Shown here: piece after piece, positions 25,633 through 34,596 of the stretch
Layout of the letters: the number at the start of each line of letters is the position of its first letter
Position numbering within the stretch: the stretch's first letter is position 1
Origin: Caulobacter sp.
Lineage (GTDB): Bacteria > Pseudomonadota > Alphaproteobacteria > Caulobacterales > Caulobacteraceae
Length of the DNA: 64,000 nucleotides
Direction of reading: 5' to 3'
Assembly (NCBI GenBank): GCA_021741355.1
Contig: JAIOXZ010000010.1
Coordinates: 1 to 64,000, forward strand
The notes under the pieces: generated by a model
Told to the model about the DNA's origin: nothing
The model's input: only the letters and a program-made list of their open reading frames with translations
The model's database searches: none
Position numbers and translations under genes: made by a program

Positions 25633-25793
25633 CCTTGCAGATGGACTGCGCTCCGTTGGGAGAGCGTGGCCCGCCGCCGAAGAACCCGATTTCGCTGCGC
25701 CGCACAAGCGGAGTTTTTCTGACGTGACCGACAGGAACCGCTGGCGTGGCGGCGGGGAGCGCCTTACCTCCGACCTCAATCAAGGGGAAACAG
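25633..25793 (-). promoter_or_regulatory. candidate structured leader of serC
   Basis: Alphaproteobacteria often carry a conserved leader RNA (serC motif) upstream of serC-serA. The leader here contains a compact hairpin CCGC-UUGU-GCGG (25711-25700) and a possible long-range pairing of CCCCGCCGCC (25757-25748) with GGCGGCGGG (25678-25670), which would compete with local folding. The match to the known motif is a guess from position and layout; the sequence was not compared with a covariance model. Confidence 0.35.
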
Positions 25794-26699
25794 GTGACGT
25801 CACGGGCGAAGATTGACTGGGTGGTGCTGGGGGTTCTGGTGATCATCTGGGGCTCGGCCTTCGCCGGCCTGAAGATCGCCGTGGAGGGCATCCACCCGTT
25901 CTGGGTGTCGGCCTTCCGGCTCTGGGTCGCGGCCTTCACCCTGTGGATCGTCAGCGCCTCGCGGGGCGAACAGCTGCCGCCGGTGACGTTCGATCGCCAG
26001 GGCGTGTGGTTCGCCTACGCCATGCTCGGCCTCGTCGGGTTCGCCGCGCCATTCTTCATGTTCTCGACCGCGGCGACCAGTCTGCCGAGCGCGGTCAACG
26101 CCATCTGCAACGGCGCCTCGCCGATGTTCACCGTGCTGATGGCGCACATGTTCCTGCACGACGAGAAGATGACCGCCCGCAAGGGCGCCGGCGTCGCCCT
26201 GGGCTTTGCCGGACTGCTGGTGCTGGTCGGACCGAGGTTGCTGGCGGGCGTAGCGATCGAGGCGGCGGCGCTCGGGCTCGCGATCGGCGCGGCGGTGCTC
26301 TACGCGGCGTCCAACATCATGATGCGCAAGACGCCGCAGGTCAGCTCGACGGTCGGGGCGCTGATGATGTGTCTGACCGGGGCGATCCTGGCCACCATCG
26401 GCGCGCTGGTGCTGGAGGGGCCGCCGCCGATCCCGCCGTTCTGGCCGCTGGCCGTGACCATCGTGCTGGGCGTCTTCTCAAGCGGCCTGGGCACGGTCGG
26501 CTGGGTCTGGCTGATTCAGCGGCGCGGCGCGGTGTTCACCAGCATGACGGTCTATCTGCTGCCGCTGTGGGCGACTGTGATCGGCGTCGGGCTGATGCAT
26601 GAACGCCCGGGTTGGAGCGCCTTCGCGGCCCTCGCGCTGATCCTGGGCGGCGTCGCCCTGACCACCGCGCGGCCAAAGGCCGTGGTTCAGGCGGTCTGA
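25794..26699 (+). CDS. EamA/DMT-family transporter
   Basis: A 301-residue inner-membrane protein with ten hydrophobic segments in two EamA repeats; WGSAFAGLKIAVEGIHPFWVSAFR opens the first repeat in typical fashion. Family members export amino acids or metabolites; the substrate is unknown, though the divergent serC operon makes an amino-acid-related role possible (inference). I chose GTG at 25794 (MTSRAKIDW), which has AAGGGG 6 nt upstream; an ATG at 25746 has no such site. Its end overlaps the convergent next gene by 13 nt. Confidence 0.9.
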   Translation: MTSRAKIDWVVLGVLVIIWGSAFAGLKIAVEGIHPFWVSAFRLWVAAFTLWIVSASRGEQLPPVTFDRQGVWFAYAMLGLVGFAAPFFMFSTAATSLPSAVNAICNGASPMFTVLMAHMFLHDEKMTARKGAGVALGFAGLLVLVGPRLLAGVAIEAAALGLAIGAAVLYAASNIMMRKTPQVSSTVGALMMCLTGAILATIGALVLEGPPPIPPFWPLAVTIVLGVFSSGLGTVGWVWLIQRRGAVFTSMTVYLLPLWATVIGVGLMHERPGWSAFAALALILGGVALTTARPKAVVQAV

Positions 26700-27124
26700 G
26701 CCGCGGCCGCCTTGCCGCGGCGCCGCCAGGCGATCAGCGTTCCGACGAGGATGCAGGCCAGGATGCCGATCGTCACCAGGTTGTTGGTGATGGCGTAGAG
26801 GCGGTCGCGTTCGAGGCCGCTGACCAGGTACCAGGCGTGCAGACTGAACTGGCCGGCCTGGAGCAGCATGGCCGCCCCGAGCCACAGGCTGGCGTAGCGG
26901 ATGGTCAGCGCCAGGAAGCCCATCGCCAGCAGACCATCGACTGTCAGAAGCGCTACGGAAATGGAGTCCTGCCTGAGCAGGTGGTGCGCCGCCAATGCGG
27001 CCGCTGATGTTATGACCTTGAGGGTCGCACCAAACCGTTCCGGCGGCCCGCCCTTGGACCAAGCCAGCACCAGAATGGCGAGGGTGACGAGCCACCCGAT
27101 CTGCGTTGGTAGTGATTCAGGCAT
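26687..27124 (-). CDS. hypothetical four-helix membrane protein
   Basis: A 145-residue protein with four hydrophobic segments (about 8-22, 35-52, 57-90, 108-130) and a basic tail. I do not recognise the family. The ribosome site AGGGG lies just 3' of a 10-bp hairpin (27131-27158), so translation might respond to that structure. It overlaps the convergent EamA gene by 13 nt. Confidence 0.65.
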   Translation of the reverse strand: MPESLPTQIGWLVTLAILVLAWSKGGPPERFGATLKVITSAAALAAHHLLRQDSISVALLTVDGLLAMGFLALTIRYASLWLGAAMLLQAGQFSLHAWYLVSGLERDRLYAITNNLVTIGILACILVGTLIAWRRRGKAAAAQTA

Positions 27125-27130
27125 TGCCCC

Positions 27131-27158
27131 TGCGCCTCTAGCTGAGATTAGAGGCGCA
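27131..27158 (-). promoter_or_regulatory. hairpin abutting the ribosome site of the 26687-27124 gene
   Basis: TGCGCCTCTA and TAGAGGCGCA form a perfect 10-bp stem with an 8-nt loop. On the minus strand the stem ends 6 nt before the ATG at 27124 and the GGGG ribosome site directly follows it. It could act as a translational switch or as the weak 3' end of the upstream minus-strand gene; there is no U-run. Confidence 0.4.
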
Positions 27159-27188
27159 GGAGAGTTAAACTATCGCAACCTTGTCGGG

Positions 27189-27530
27189 TCAGGAGACCTG
27201 ACGAAGGTCCTGACGGTTCTTCGGCGTATCCGACTCGGGGGGCTTTTCTTCCCATCCGGTCATCTTCGTCCGCACGCCGATGCGAAGCTTCACATCGTTG
27301 AGTTCGTTGTGCACGCTGACGATCGCGGTGCGGGCTTCCGCCAGCGCCGACAGGGCTTCAACCAGCTTGGCGGGGGCGGCGTCGCCGACCACGGCCGAAA
27401 GGTTGAGGTCTTTGCGGGCCTTGAGCAGGTCCGCCATCAGTTCCGCCGCCTCGGTCATCGCCGCGTCGAGTGCATGCTCGGTCGCGAACAATTTCCTGGC
27501 CACGCGTTGGGCCACGAAAGCTTTTTCCAC
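27189..27530 (-). CDS. hypothetical helical protein
   Basis: A 113-residue, highly helical, Ala-rich soluble protein (KAFVAQRVARKLFATEHALD, EAAELMADLLKARKDL) with a polar C-terminal tail. No family is recognised; the length and helix pattern resemble small helical-bundle proteins. AAGGAGAG lies about 9 nt upstream of the ATG at 27530. It is divergent from the histidine kinase gene, with 148 nt between them. Confidence 0.65.
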   Translation of the reverse strand: MEKAFVAQRVARKLFATEHALDAAMTEAAELMADLLKARKDLNLSAVVGDAAPAKLVEALSALAEARTAIVSVHNELNDVKLRIGVRTKMTGWEEKPPESDTPKNRQDLRQVS

Positions 27531-27678
27531 CTGAACTCTCCTTCAACTGTTACGCGAGCCAAAGGTAAACGAAACCTTAATTTCTGGCTAGGTGAATCAG
27601 AGGTTAAAATGTCGCAGAAGCGAAGCGTTAGGGAGATTGCGCGATAAGGGCCCATCGAGGGGCTGTTGTTTCGCGCAA

Positions 27679-29565
27679 ATGAGCCAGAAGACGGACACTT
27701 TCCAGACTTCGAGTCACGCGCCCTTCCAGGCGCGGATCGCGAGCGTTGCGCTGGTCACGACCGTCGCCGTGCTGCTCGCCGCCTGCGTTACATTCATGCT
27801 CCAGCAGTGGGCCGTCTCCCGCCAGGAGACCAGGGTCGTCAACGCGGCGATGAATGTCGTGGTGGCGGAAATCGCTGCTCCTGCGGTGGCCCGCGGTGAC
27901 GAGGCGCGTGCGCGGGGCGCCGTGGAGTCGATGATCGACGCCCCGGGGATCCGGTCGGCCAGCCTCGTCGACAGCCGGGGACGCATTCTTGCGGTGCATC
28001 GTGATCCCGCCTCGGGCGGCGGCGCGGAAATGACGATCCGCACGCCCGTCATGCTCGACGGGAAAGCGGTCGGCGCCTTGATAACCACGGTCGAGTCGCC
28101 GCGGCTTTCGGCGCTCCTGCCACGCTATCTCGCGCTGACGTTCGCGCTGTTCTTCGGCGCCGCGGGCATTGCCACGTTCGTGGCCAACACACTCGCCCGC
28201 CGCGTGATCCGGCCGGTCAACCGGCTGTCCACCGCCATGGGCGAGGTGGCCGAGAGCGGCAGGTTCACGCCGGTCGCCGAGGACGCAGACGACGATCTGT
28301 TCCGCAGCCTGGCCAAGAGCTTCAATCAGCTTCTCGCCAAGCTCGACGCCAATGATCGCGCGCTGCGTCAGACGATGGGCGAGCTGGTCGAGGCGCGCGA
28401 CATGGCCAACGCCGCCAATGTGCTGAAATCGCAGTTCCTCGCCAACATGAGCCACGAGATCCGCACGCCGCTGAACGGCGTGCTGGCAATGGCCGACGTC
28501 ATGGCGCGTGATGACCTCGATGGTCGCCAGCGCCAGCGGCTCGGCGTGATCCGCGAGTCCGGCGAATTGCTGCTCAGCGTCATCAACGACGTACTTGACC
28601 TGTCCAAGATCGAGGCCGGCCGGCTGGAGCTCGCCGAGCATGACTTCTCGCTCGACGAGGTGGCCGAGACCGCGGTCAGCGCCTTCTCGGTCATGGCCGG
28701 TGAAAAGGGTCTCCGCTTCGGCATGACCATCGATCCCGCGGTCGCCGGCTGGTGGCGCGGTGATTCCGACCGGATCCGGCAGATCCTCAGCAACCTGTTG
28801 TCCAACGCGGTGAAGTTCACGGCGGAGGGCGCGGTGGCCGCCCGGTTCTCACGCTCCCCGTCCGGCGGGCTGCGGCTGACGGTCTCCGATACCGGCATCG
28901 GCATCGCCGGGGACAAGCTGCCGACCCTGTTCGAGAAGTTCATCCAGGCCGACAACTCCACCACCCGCCGGTTCGGCGGCACGGGTCTGGGTCTGGCGAT
29001 CTGCCGCGAGCTTGCCCAGCTGATGGGCGGAGCGGTGTATGCGCGCAGCATCGAGGGCGAGGGCTCGACCTTCACCGTCGACCTGCCGTTGCAGCGCGCC
29101 GCCATGCCGGCGGAGCAGGCTGCCCCGGCTTCGGCCCTCGACGCCCTGGAAGAGCGCAAGCTGCGCATCCTGGCGGCGGAGGACAACGCCACCAACCAGA
29201 AGGTCCTGCAGGCGGTCATGGAGCCGCTGGATGTTCATCTGCATATCGTCCCGGACGGCAAACAGGCGGTCGAGGCCTGGCGCGAGGGCGGGTTCGATCT
29301 GATCCTGATGGATGTCCAGATGCCGGTCATGGACGGCGTCGAGGCCGCGCGGACCATCCGCGCCGCGGAGGCCGCCGCCGGCGGCGCGCGCATTCCAATT
29401 CTGGCCCTGACCGCCAACGCCCTGGTCCACCAGGTGGAATCCTATATGGCCGCGGGCATGGACGGCCATATCTCCAAGCCGATCGAGTTGACCCGCCTGT
29501 ACGAGGCGATCGAGACCGCCCTCGCCAATGCTGCGGTCGCCAACGCTGAATCGGCCGCGGCCTGA
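27679..29565 (+). CDS. membrane hybrid histidine kinase with receiver domain
   Basis: A 628-residue sensor kinase. Membrane helices at about 20-42 and 149-171 enclose a periplasmic sensor of roughly 105 residues; a HAMP linker follows (172-225). The HisKA box FLANMSHEIRTPLNG places His259; the ATPase domain has NLLSNAVKFT, DTGIGI and GGTGLGLAI. A C-terminal receiver domain carries Asp545 in LILMDVQMPVMDG. It therefore needs a separate phosphotransfer partner, not encoded nearby. The ATG at 27679 is preferred over an earlier in-frame start; the ribosome site is weak. The signal sensed is unknown. Confidence 0.93.
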   Translation: MSQKTDTFQTSSHAPFQARIASVALVTTVAVLLAACVTFMLQQWAVSRQETRVVNAAMNVVVAEIAAPAVARGDEARARGAVESMIDAPGIRSASLVDSRGRILAVHRDPASGGGAEMTIRTPVMLDGKAVGALITTVESPRLSALLPRYLALTFALFFGAAGIATFVANTLARRVIRPVNRLSTAMGEVAESGRFTPVAEDADDDLFRSLAKSFNQLLAKLDANDRALRQTMGELVEARDMANAANVLKSQFLANMSHEIRTPLNGVLAMADVMARDDLDGRQRQRLGVIRESGELLLSVINDVLDLSKIEAGRLELAEHDFSLDEVAETAVSAFSVMAGEKGLRFGMTIDPAVAGWWRGDSDRIRQILSNLLSNAVKFTAEGAVAARFSRSPSGGLRLTVSDTGIGIAGDKLPTLFEKFIQADNSTTRRFGGTGLGLAICRELAQLMGGAVYARSIEGEGSTFTVDLPLQRAAMPAEQAAPASALDALEERKLRILAAEDNATNQKVLQAVMEPLDVHLHIVPDGKQAVEAWREGGFDLILMDVQMPVMDGVEAARTIRAAEAAAGGARIPILALTANALVHQVESYMAAGMDGHISKPIELTRLYEAIETALANAAVANAESAAA

Positions 29566-29680
29566 CGCCTTCCGGAATCTGAACAGAAGACAACGAGCGC
29601 GTCAGAACCGTTTCAGGTCCCACATGTTTCTCTGGCTCATGGTCGTCGACAAGGCGGCGTGAGCGAAGAGGAAGTTCAAC

Positions 29681-30094
29681 ATGAAAAAGTTTCTGATCCC
29701 GCTGCTGGCCGCGTCCGCCCTGGCCGGCGCCGCCGTTCCCGCCGCCGCCGCGCCGTGGATGAACATCAACCAGCGCCAGGCCCAGCTCGACCAGCGCATC
29801 GACGTCGGTGTCCGCAACGGTTCGCTGACCCGTCGCGAGGCCCAGAACCTGCGCGCTGAATTCCAGAGCATCGCCCGTCTCGAGTACCGCTACCGCCGGA
29901 CCGGCGGTCTGCAGACCTGGGAACGCCGTGACCTGGACCGTCGCTTCGACATCCTCAGCGCCAAGATCCGCTACGAGCGCCGTGACCGTGACCGTGACGG
30001 CCGTGGCCCCGGCCCGCGTCCTGGCCTCGACAGCGATCGTGACGGTCACCCCGATCGTTACGACCGGTTCCCGCACAACCCGCGCCGCTGGTAG
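29681..30094 (+). CDS. exported basic protein with Asp-rich Ca-binding-like tail
   Basis: A 137-residue exported protein. A signal peptide covers residues 1-23 (MKKFLIPLLAASALAGAAVP, cleavage after AAA). The mature part is helical with repeated Arg-rich segments (RREAQNLRAEFQSIARLEYR, WERRDLDRRFDILSAKI). The tail has DSDRDGHPDRYDRFPHNP, which resembles a thrombospondin type 3 or EF-hand-like calcium loop. Function unknown. AAGAGGAAG precedes the start, and a good terminator follows at 30125. Confidence 0.8.
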   Translation: MKKFLIPLLAASALAGAAVPAAAAPWMNINQRQAQLDQRIDVGVRNGSLTRREAQNLRAEFQSIARLEYRYRRTGGLQTWERRDLDRRFDILSAKIRYERRDRDRDGRGPGPRPGLDSDRDGHPDRYDRFPHNPRRW

Positions 30095-30124
30095 GCTCCC
30101 CCCGGACCAGCACTAGCGCGAAGG

Positions 30125-30158
30125 AACGCCCCGGCTTCTCCCCGAGCCGGGGCGTTTT
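30125..30158 (+). terminator. intrinsic terminator of the exported-protein gene
   Basis: AACGCCCCGGCT-tctccccg-AGCCGGGGCGTT followed by TTCTTG forms a 12-bp GC-rich stem with a short T-run, 31 nt after the stop at 30094. It separates this gene from the convergent PhzF-like gene. Confidence 0.85.
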
Positions 30159-30165
30159 CTTGTGC

Positions 30166-30978
30166 TCAGAGCCGAAGGACGCTCTCGATCACCGTCACCG
30201 CCTGGCCGCGCAGCAGCACCCGGTCGCCCCGGTGTTCGCAGTTCAGGTCGCCGCCGCGGCCCGGATAGGCCTGGTGGAAGTTCAGCTCGGCGCGGCCCAG
30301 CTTGCCGGCGAACAACGGCGAAAGGATGCAGTGCGCCGATCCCGTCGCCGGGTCTTCGGGAATCCCTGATCCCGGCGCGAAGAAGCGGCTGACCACATCG
30401 TGGGCGGAGCCGGCGTCGGCCAGCGCCGCGACGGAGATGTTGCCGCGTCCGCCGGTGGCCTCGCCGGCGATCTTCTCGATGGCGGCCAGATCGGGCGCCA
30501 GGCCGCGCACCGCCGCCTCGCTGTCGAACACCGCGACCAGATAGCTCGCGGCCCAGACCTCGGTCGGCGTCGCGCCCAGCGCCTCGACGAGACCTGCCGG
30601 AATCGCGGTCTGCTTCGGCGGACTGGCGGGGAAGTCCATTTCATAGCCGTCGGCGCGCCGCCGCACGGTCGGCGGTCCGGATTGGGTGTCGAAGGTGATC
30701 ATGTCGGCCGCCACGCCCAGCTCGGCGAACAGCACATGGGCGGCGGCCAGGGTCGCGTGTCCGCACAGCGGCACTTCCAGCGCCGGTGTGAACCACCGCA
30801 GGCCGAACCGGGCAGGATCCTCGGTGGTCAGCAGATACGCCGTCTCCGCCTGGTTGTTCTCCGCCGCCAGCGCCTGCATCCAGGCGGCCTCCGGCCAGGC
30901 CGCGAACGGCTCGACGATACAGGCGGGGTTGCCCTTGAAGGGGCCGGCGGCGAAGGCATCGACTGTCCATTGGCGCAT
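30166..30978 (-). CDS. PhzF-family isomerase/epimerase-like protein
   Basis: A 270-residue protein of the PhzF family, two symmetric hot-dog-like barrels. Family marks: [17 protein letters not shown], the active-site Glu in [19 protein letters not shown] and [11 protein letters not shown]. No phenazine genes are near, so it is one of the many PhzF relatives of unknown substrate. It is convergent with the exported-protein gene and divergent from the following small membrane-protein gene. Confidence 0.9.
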   Translation of the reverse strand: MRQWTVDAFAAGPFKGNPACIVEPFAAWPEAAWMQALAAENNQAETAYLLTTEDPARFGLRWFTPALEVPLCGHATLAAAHVLFAELGVAADMITFDTQSGPPTVRRRADGYEMDFPASPPKQTAIPAGLVEALGATPTEVWAASYLVAVFDSEAAVRGLAPDLAAIEKIAGEATGGRGNISVAALADAGSAHDVVSRFFAPGSGIPEDPATGSAHCILSPLFAGKLGRAELNFHQAYPGRGGDLNCEHRGDRVLLRGQAVTVIESVLRL

Positions 30979-31022
30979 GTGCGGAGTTCCCGGGTAACGG
31001 CGAAACGCGATAGGTGGGTGAC

Positions 31023-31478
31023 ATGACCTTTGAACTCAATGCCGGCAAGCTGCTCGGGATGTTCGCACCGCTCTGGCTGCTGCTCGGGGTCTCGCTGGCC
31101 GTGAACCCCGATGCCTGGCGCGACGATCCCTGGAGTTTCACCTGGGTGGCGATGACGCCGCTGGCGGCGACAGGCGTGCTCTGGCTGTTCGGCCGGCGGC
31201 GCTGGCGCCTGGAGCTGACGCCGGACGCCATGATCCACCACACGCTCGGCCGCACCGAGGTGTTCGCGTGGTCGCGAATGGGCCCGATCGGCGTCGCCTC
31301 CGTGCCGGGCCTCGATCTCGTCATGCCCTCGACCCTGCATTTCGCCTATGCCGGCGAGGGTGTTGAGGGGATGGCCGGCAAGGCGATCGGCCGGCGCCTG
31401 CTGACGGTGTTCGGCGATGGCGGGGCCAAACGGCTGGTGCGGCACATTGACGACTACCGGCGGCTGCACGGCGTCTGA
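31023..31478 (+). CDS. hypothetical membrane protein with PH-like C-terminal domain
   Basis: A 151-residue protein. Two hydrophobic segments (about 11-26 and 37-55) are followed by a soluble part ([20 protein letters not shown] and a beta-rich stretch), an arrangement like small bacterial PH-domain membrane proteins; that reading is tentative. The ATG at 31023 is preferred; a GTG at 31014 is possible. It ends just before a palindromic repeat. Confidence 0.6.
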   Translation: MTFELNAGKLLGMFAPLWLLLGVSLAVNPDAWRDDPWSFTWVAMTPLAATGVLWLFGRRRWRLELTPDAMIHHTLGRTEVFAWSRMGPIGVASVPGLDLVMPSTLHFAYAGEGVEGMAGKAIGRRLLTVFGDGGAKRLVRHIDDYRRLHGV

Positions 31479-31499
31479 AATCAGGATGCAGCCGGACTG

Positions 31500-31610
31500 T
31501 GCGTGGTTCGAGACGCGCTCCGCGCTCCTCACCATGACGAACAGTGGGGAAGCCCACCCCTCCTCGTCATCCTGAGGAGCGAGCCTCAAGCGAGCGTCTC
31601 GAAGGACGCA
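31500..31610. repeat. TGCGTCCTTCGAGACGC paired repeat, copy B
   Basis: Starts TGCGTGGTTCGAGACGCGCT and ends GCGTCTCGAAGGACGCA. Compared with copy A, the two halves are swapped in order (GGTTCG half first, CCTTCG half last). It lies between the membrane-protein gene and the convergent nucleotidyltransferase gene. Confidence 0.85.
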
Positions 31611-31613
31611 ACC

Positions 31614-32192
31614 TCAGCCCGGATCAACCACGGAAACCTCCGGCCAGCGTGTCCGGGCCGAGGTGGTGGTCTTCTCCCAGCCCTTCGCCAGCGGCCGGTG
31701 CGGATTGGGACGCAGGCTCATCGCGAATACGTCCTCAAGCCCGAACGGCGCGGCGATGGTCAGGCTGTCGTCGGCCTCCAGCCGCACACCGACGCCGAAC
31801 GCCGGCGCCACGAAGCGGGTCAGGGCCTCGGTGCTGCTGGACAGCGGCTCGTACGGCTCGCCGAAGTGATCCTCGAACCACAGATGCACCCGCGCCTGGT
31901 TGCGCACCTCGACCAGCTCGTTGAGCGGCGGTGGAAACAGCGCCGCGGCGCGCTTGATGAACTCGTCCTCGGCGTCCCAGCTGGTGTCAGGATCGAAATA
32001 GACCAGGTCGTAGTCCCGCACGCCGTAGTCCGGCTCGCGGCCCGTCACATGATTCCACACCCGCTGATAGACGGCGCCGGAAACGATCAGCCAGTCGGGC
32101 AGGGCGAGATCGCGGGCCAGGGTCATCACCGTCATCATCGACGGCGAGGCGCGGAGGATGGCCTCAAGCTGCTGTTCCAGGGATTGGCTCAT
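31614..32192 (-). CDS. nucleotidyltransferase-fold protein (NTP_transf_6 / DUF925 type)
   Basis: A 192-residue protein of the COG3575-like nucleotidyltransferase group. It has the family pattern LPDWLIVSGAVYQRVWNHVTG, then GVRDYDLVYFD with the Asp pair, and VEVRNQARVHLWFEDHFG. Whether it transfers nucleotides and to what is unknown. It overlaps the 3' end of thiD by 4 nt and so is probably the second gene of a thiD operon. Confidence 0.85.
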   Translation of the reverse strand: MSQSLEQQLEAILRASPSMMTVMTLARDLALPDWLIVSGAVYQRVWNHVTGREPDYGVRDYDLVYFDPDTSWDAEDEFIKRAAALFPPPLNELVEVRNQARVHLWFEDHFGEPYEPLSSSTEALTRFVAPAFGVGVRLEADDSLTIAAPFGLEDVFAMSLRPNPHRPLAKGWEKTTTSARTRWPEVSVVDPG

Positions 32193-33013
32193 CGGTCCCT
32201 CATGGCGTTTCTCAGGGGCCAGGCGTGATCGAGCGGCCCGTGACCCGCCCCGAACCCCGGGGCGCGCAACATGGCCTCGTGGACATAGTTCCAGGCCCGG
32301 GCCACCGCTGAGGTGAGGTCCAGACCCTGCGCCAGTCCGGCCGCGCAGGCGCTGGCCAGGGTGCAGCCGGTGCCGTGGGTGTGACGGGTGTCGATCCGCT
32401 CGCCCTCGAACACCGTCTCTCCGGCGGCGGTCATCAGAATGTCGGCGACGCGGTCGCCGGGCACATGGCCGCCCTTCATCAGGACCGCCTGCGCGCCCAT
32501 GGCCAGCAGCGCCTCGCCCGCGCGGCGCTGGCCGTCGAGATCATGCACCGCCAGTCCGGTCAGCGCCTCGGCCTCCGGCGCATTGGGGGTCAGCAGGCGC
32601 GCGCGCGGGACCAGCAGGGTGCGCACCGCCTCGACCGCAGTGCTCGCCAGCAGCGAGGCGCCGCCCTTGGCGATCATCACCGGATCAATGACCGCGGGGA
32701 TGCCCGTCGCGCCGTCCAGCAGGCGCGCGACCAGCGCGACCGTGGCGACGTCGCCGAGCATGCCGGTCTTGATCGCGTCGGCGCCGATGTCGTCCAGGAC
32801 GGCCCGCGCCTGGGCCTCGATGACGTCGATCGGGATGGCGTGCACGCCTGTGACGCCGAGGGTGTTCTGGACCGTGACGGCGGTCACCGCTGTGGCGGCG
32901 TAACCGCCCAGCGCCGTGACGGTCTTGATGTCCGCCTGGATGCCCGCCCCGCCGCCGCTGTCGGATCCAGCAATGATCAGCACACGGCCGCGGGGAGAAT
33001 CAGGAGCAGGCAT
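32189..33013 (-). CDS. thiD: hydroxymethylpyrimidine/phosphomethylpyrimidine kinase
   Basis: A 274-residue ribokinase-fold enzyme making HMP-pyrophosphate for thiamine. It shows IAGSDSGGGAGIQADIKTV, GGYAATAVTAVTVQNTLGV, PVMIAKGG and the anion-hole THGTGCTLASACAAGLAQG. No THI-box riboswitch is evident in the 177 nt before the divergent sulfatase gene. It starts an operon with the nucleotidyltransferase-fold gene. Confidence 0.94.
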   Translation of the reverse strand: MPAPDSPRGRVLIIAGSDSGGGAGIQADIKTVTALGGYAATAVTAVTVQNTLGVTGVHAIPIDVIEAQARAVLDDIGADAIKTGMLGDVATVALVARLLDGATGIPAVIDPVMIAKGGASLLASTAVEAVRTLLVPRARLLTPNAPEAEALTGLAVHDLDGQRRAGEALLAMGAQAVLMKGGHVPGDRVADILMTAAGETVFEGERIDTRHTHGTGCTLASACAAGLAQGLDLTSAVARAWNYVHEAMLRAPGFGAGHGPLDHAWPLRNAMRDR

Positions 33014-33190
33014 GGACCGCTTTTACCGATCCCCTCGGCCGAAGGGGAGCCATTCCAGCCACCTGACCGGCCGACTCCGGCGCGGCCCGTGCGGGCCGAC
33101 GAAACATGGTGGCCGCCTTCCGCAGCGTAGTGGATTGCCAAGGCGTGACGCCGCCCGTCAAATCGGGGCATCGCCGACCGGAAACGCAGC

Positions 33191-34474
33191 ATGACCCGCA
33201 AGCCCAACGTCATCATCATCATGGCCGACGACCTCGGCTATGGAGACATCGGCTGCGACGGCGGGACGATCATCCGCACGCCGAACCTCGACCGCATGGC
33301 GGCGGAGGGAACCCGGTTCAGCGACTTCTACGCCAGCGCCAACCTCTGCACGCCGTCGCGGGCGGGCCTGCTGACGGGCCGCTATCCGGTGAGGATGAAC
33401 CTGGCCCATGAGGTCATCCAGTCACCCGAGGATCGCGGCCTGCCGCTCAGCGAGCTGACCATCCCCAAGGCGTTGAAGCCGCTCGGCTACGCGACGGCCC
33501 TGATCGGCAAGTGGCACCTCGGCCATCGCGGCCAGTACTGGCCGCCGAACGTGCACGGCTTCGACGTCTTCAAGGGGCTGCCCTACAGCCACGACATGCA
33601 GCCGTTGGCCTACTACGAGAAGGACGGCGAGGCGCCGCTGACCGAGAGCCCGGTCGACTTCCCGAAGCTGACCCAGACCTTCTTCGAGGAGACCCTGGCC
33701 TTCGCAGAGGCCAACCGTGACCGGCCGTTCTTCGCCTTGCTGGCCCTGACCGCGCCGCATGTGCCGCTGATCCGCAACGATGATGCGGCCTGGGACTCGC
33801 CGGCCGGCGCTTACGGCGATGTGGTCGAGGAGGTCGACCGCAACGTCGGCCTGCTGCTCGACCGGTTGAAGACGCTTGGCCTGGAGAAGGACACGCTGGT
33901 GATCTTCACCTCGGACAACGGTCCGTGGTTCGAGGGCTCGTCAGGGCCGTTCCGCGACCGCAAGGGCGGGGCGGGCTTCGACGGCGGCTATCGCGTGCCG
34001 TTCATCCTGCGCCAGCCGGGAACCGTGCCTGCGGGCGTGGTCACCGACGCCATCGCCAGCAACCTCGACCTGCTGCCGACCCTGACGCGGCTGGCCGGTG
34101 GAAGCCTGCCGGACGACCTCGAGCTCGACGGCGCCGACATCGCCGATGTGATCCTGAACGGCGCGGCCTCGCCGCACGACCAGATCCTGCTGTTCGACAA
34201 CACCAAGGTCGCGGCGATCCGCACGCCGGAGTGGAAGTTCGTCACCCGGGTCAACACCCGCGTCTGGCACATCAATCTGGGGCGCTTCAACTACCCGCTG
34301 CTGTTCGATATCCGCCGCGATCCCGGCGAGAACTACAGCGTCGCGTCACTGCATCCCGATGTGGTCAGCGACCTGAAGGCCCGGCACAAGGCGGCGCGGG
34401 ACAAGTACGAGACGATGGTCGACCTGTTCCCGCCCTGGGTCCGCCCCGCGATCGCCGACTGGCATCCGGACTAG
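33191..34474 (+). CDS. sulfatase (arylsulfatase A type)
   Basis: A 427-residue alkaline-phosphatase-fold sulfatase. The metal-binding front is NVIIIMADDLGYGD (Asp13, Asp14); the sulfatase signature CTPSRAGLLTG has Cys53, the residue converted to formylglycine by a maturase not seen in this window. TSDNGPWFEGS is a further metal segment. No signal peptide is evident, which is unusual for sulfatases and suggests a cytosolic place or a missed start. The substrate is unknown. Confidence 0.92.
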   Translation: MTRKPNVIIIMADDLGYGDIGCDGGTIIRTPNLDRMAAEGTRFSDFYASANLCTPSRAGLLTGRYPVRMNLAHEVIQSPEDRGLPLSELTIPKALKPLGYATALIGKWHLGHRGQYWPPNVHGFDVFKGLPYSHDMQPLAYYEKDGEAPLTESPVDFPKLTQTFFEETLAFAEANRDRPFFALLALTAPHVPLIRNDDAAWDSPAGAYGDVVEEVDRNVGLLLDRLKTLGLEKDTLVIFTSDNGPWFEGSSGPFRDRKGGAGFDGGYRVPFILRQPGTVPAGVVTDAIASNLDLLPTLTRLAGGSLPDDLELDGADIADVILNGAASPHDQILLFDNTKVAAIRTPEWKFVTRVNTRVWHINLGRFNYPLLFDIRRDPGENYSVASLHPDVVSDLKARHKAARDKYETMVDLFPPWVRPAIADWHPD

Positions 34475-34506
34475 GGGCAGGCGTCAATCCGGGCCGCCGC
34501 CAAAGC

Positions 34507-34587
34507 TCAGTCGGACAGCACCGCCGCGATCTTCAGCGCCTGAACCGTCTCGCGCACGTCATGCACCCGCACCGCCGAGATGCCGGT
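34507..34587 (-). pseudogene. orphan 3' end of a folP-like gene
   Basis: About 26 codons on the minus strand read ISAVRVHDVRETVQALKIAA and end in TGA at 34507. They match the C-terminus of the intact folP at 36356 (VAAVRVHDVRETVQAMVVQA) over the conserved VRVHDVRETVQA core, but differ at many nucleotides. Upstream of it the sequence changes directly into the arsR end. It is a relic of a dihydropteroate synthase gene cut by insertion or by gene exchange. Confidence 0.75.
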
Positions 34588-34596
34588 GGTGAGCCT

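Noticed and set aside
27541..27610. CtrA box near the histidine kinase gene
   Set aside because: TTAA tetramers occur (CCTTAATTT, GGTTAAAA) but not in the TTAA-N7-TTAA spacing required.
32998..33190. Thiamine riboswitch before thiD
   Set aside because: No THI-box core sequence or fold could be seen upstream of thiD in the divergent gap to the sulfatase gene.
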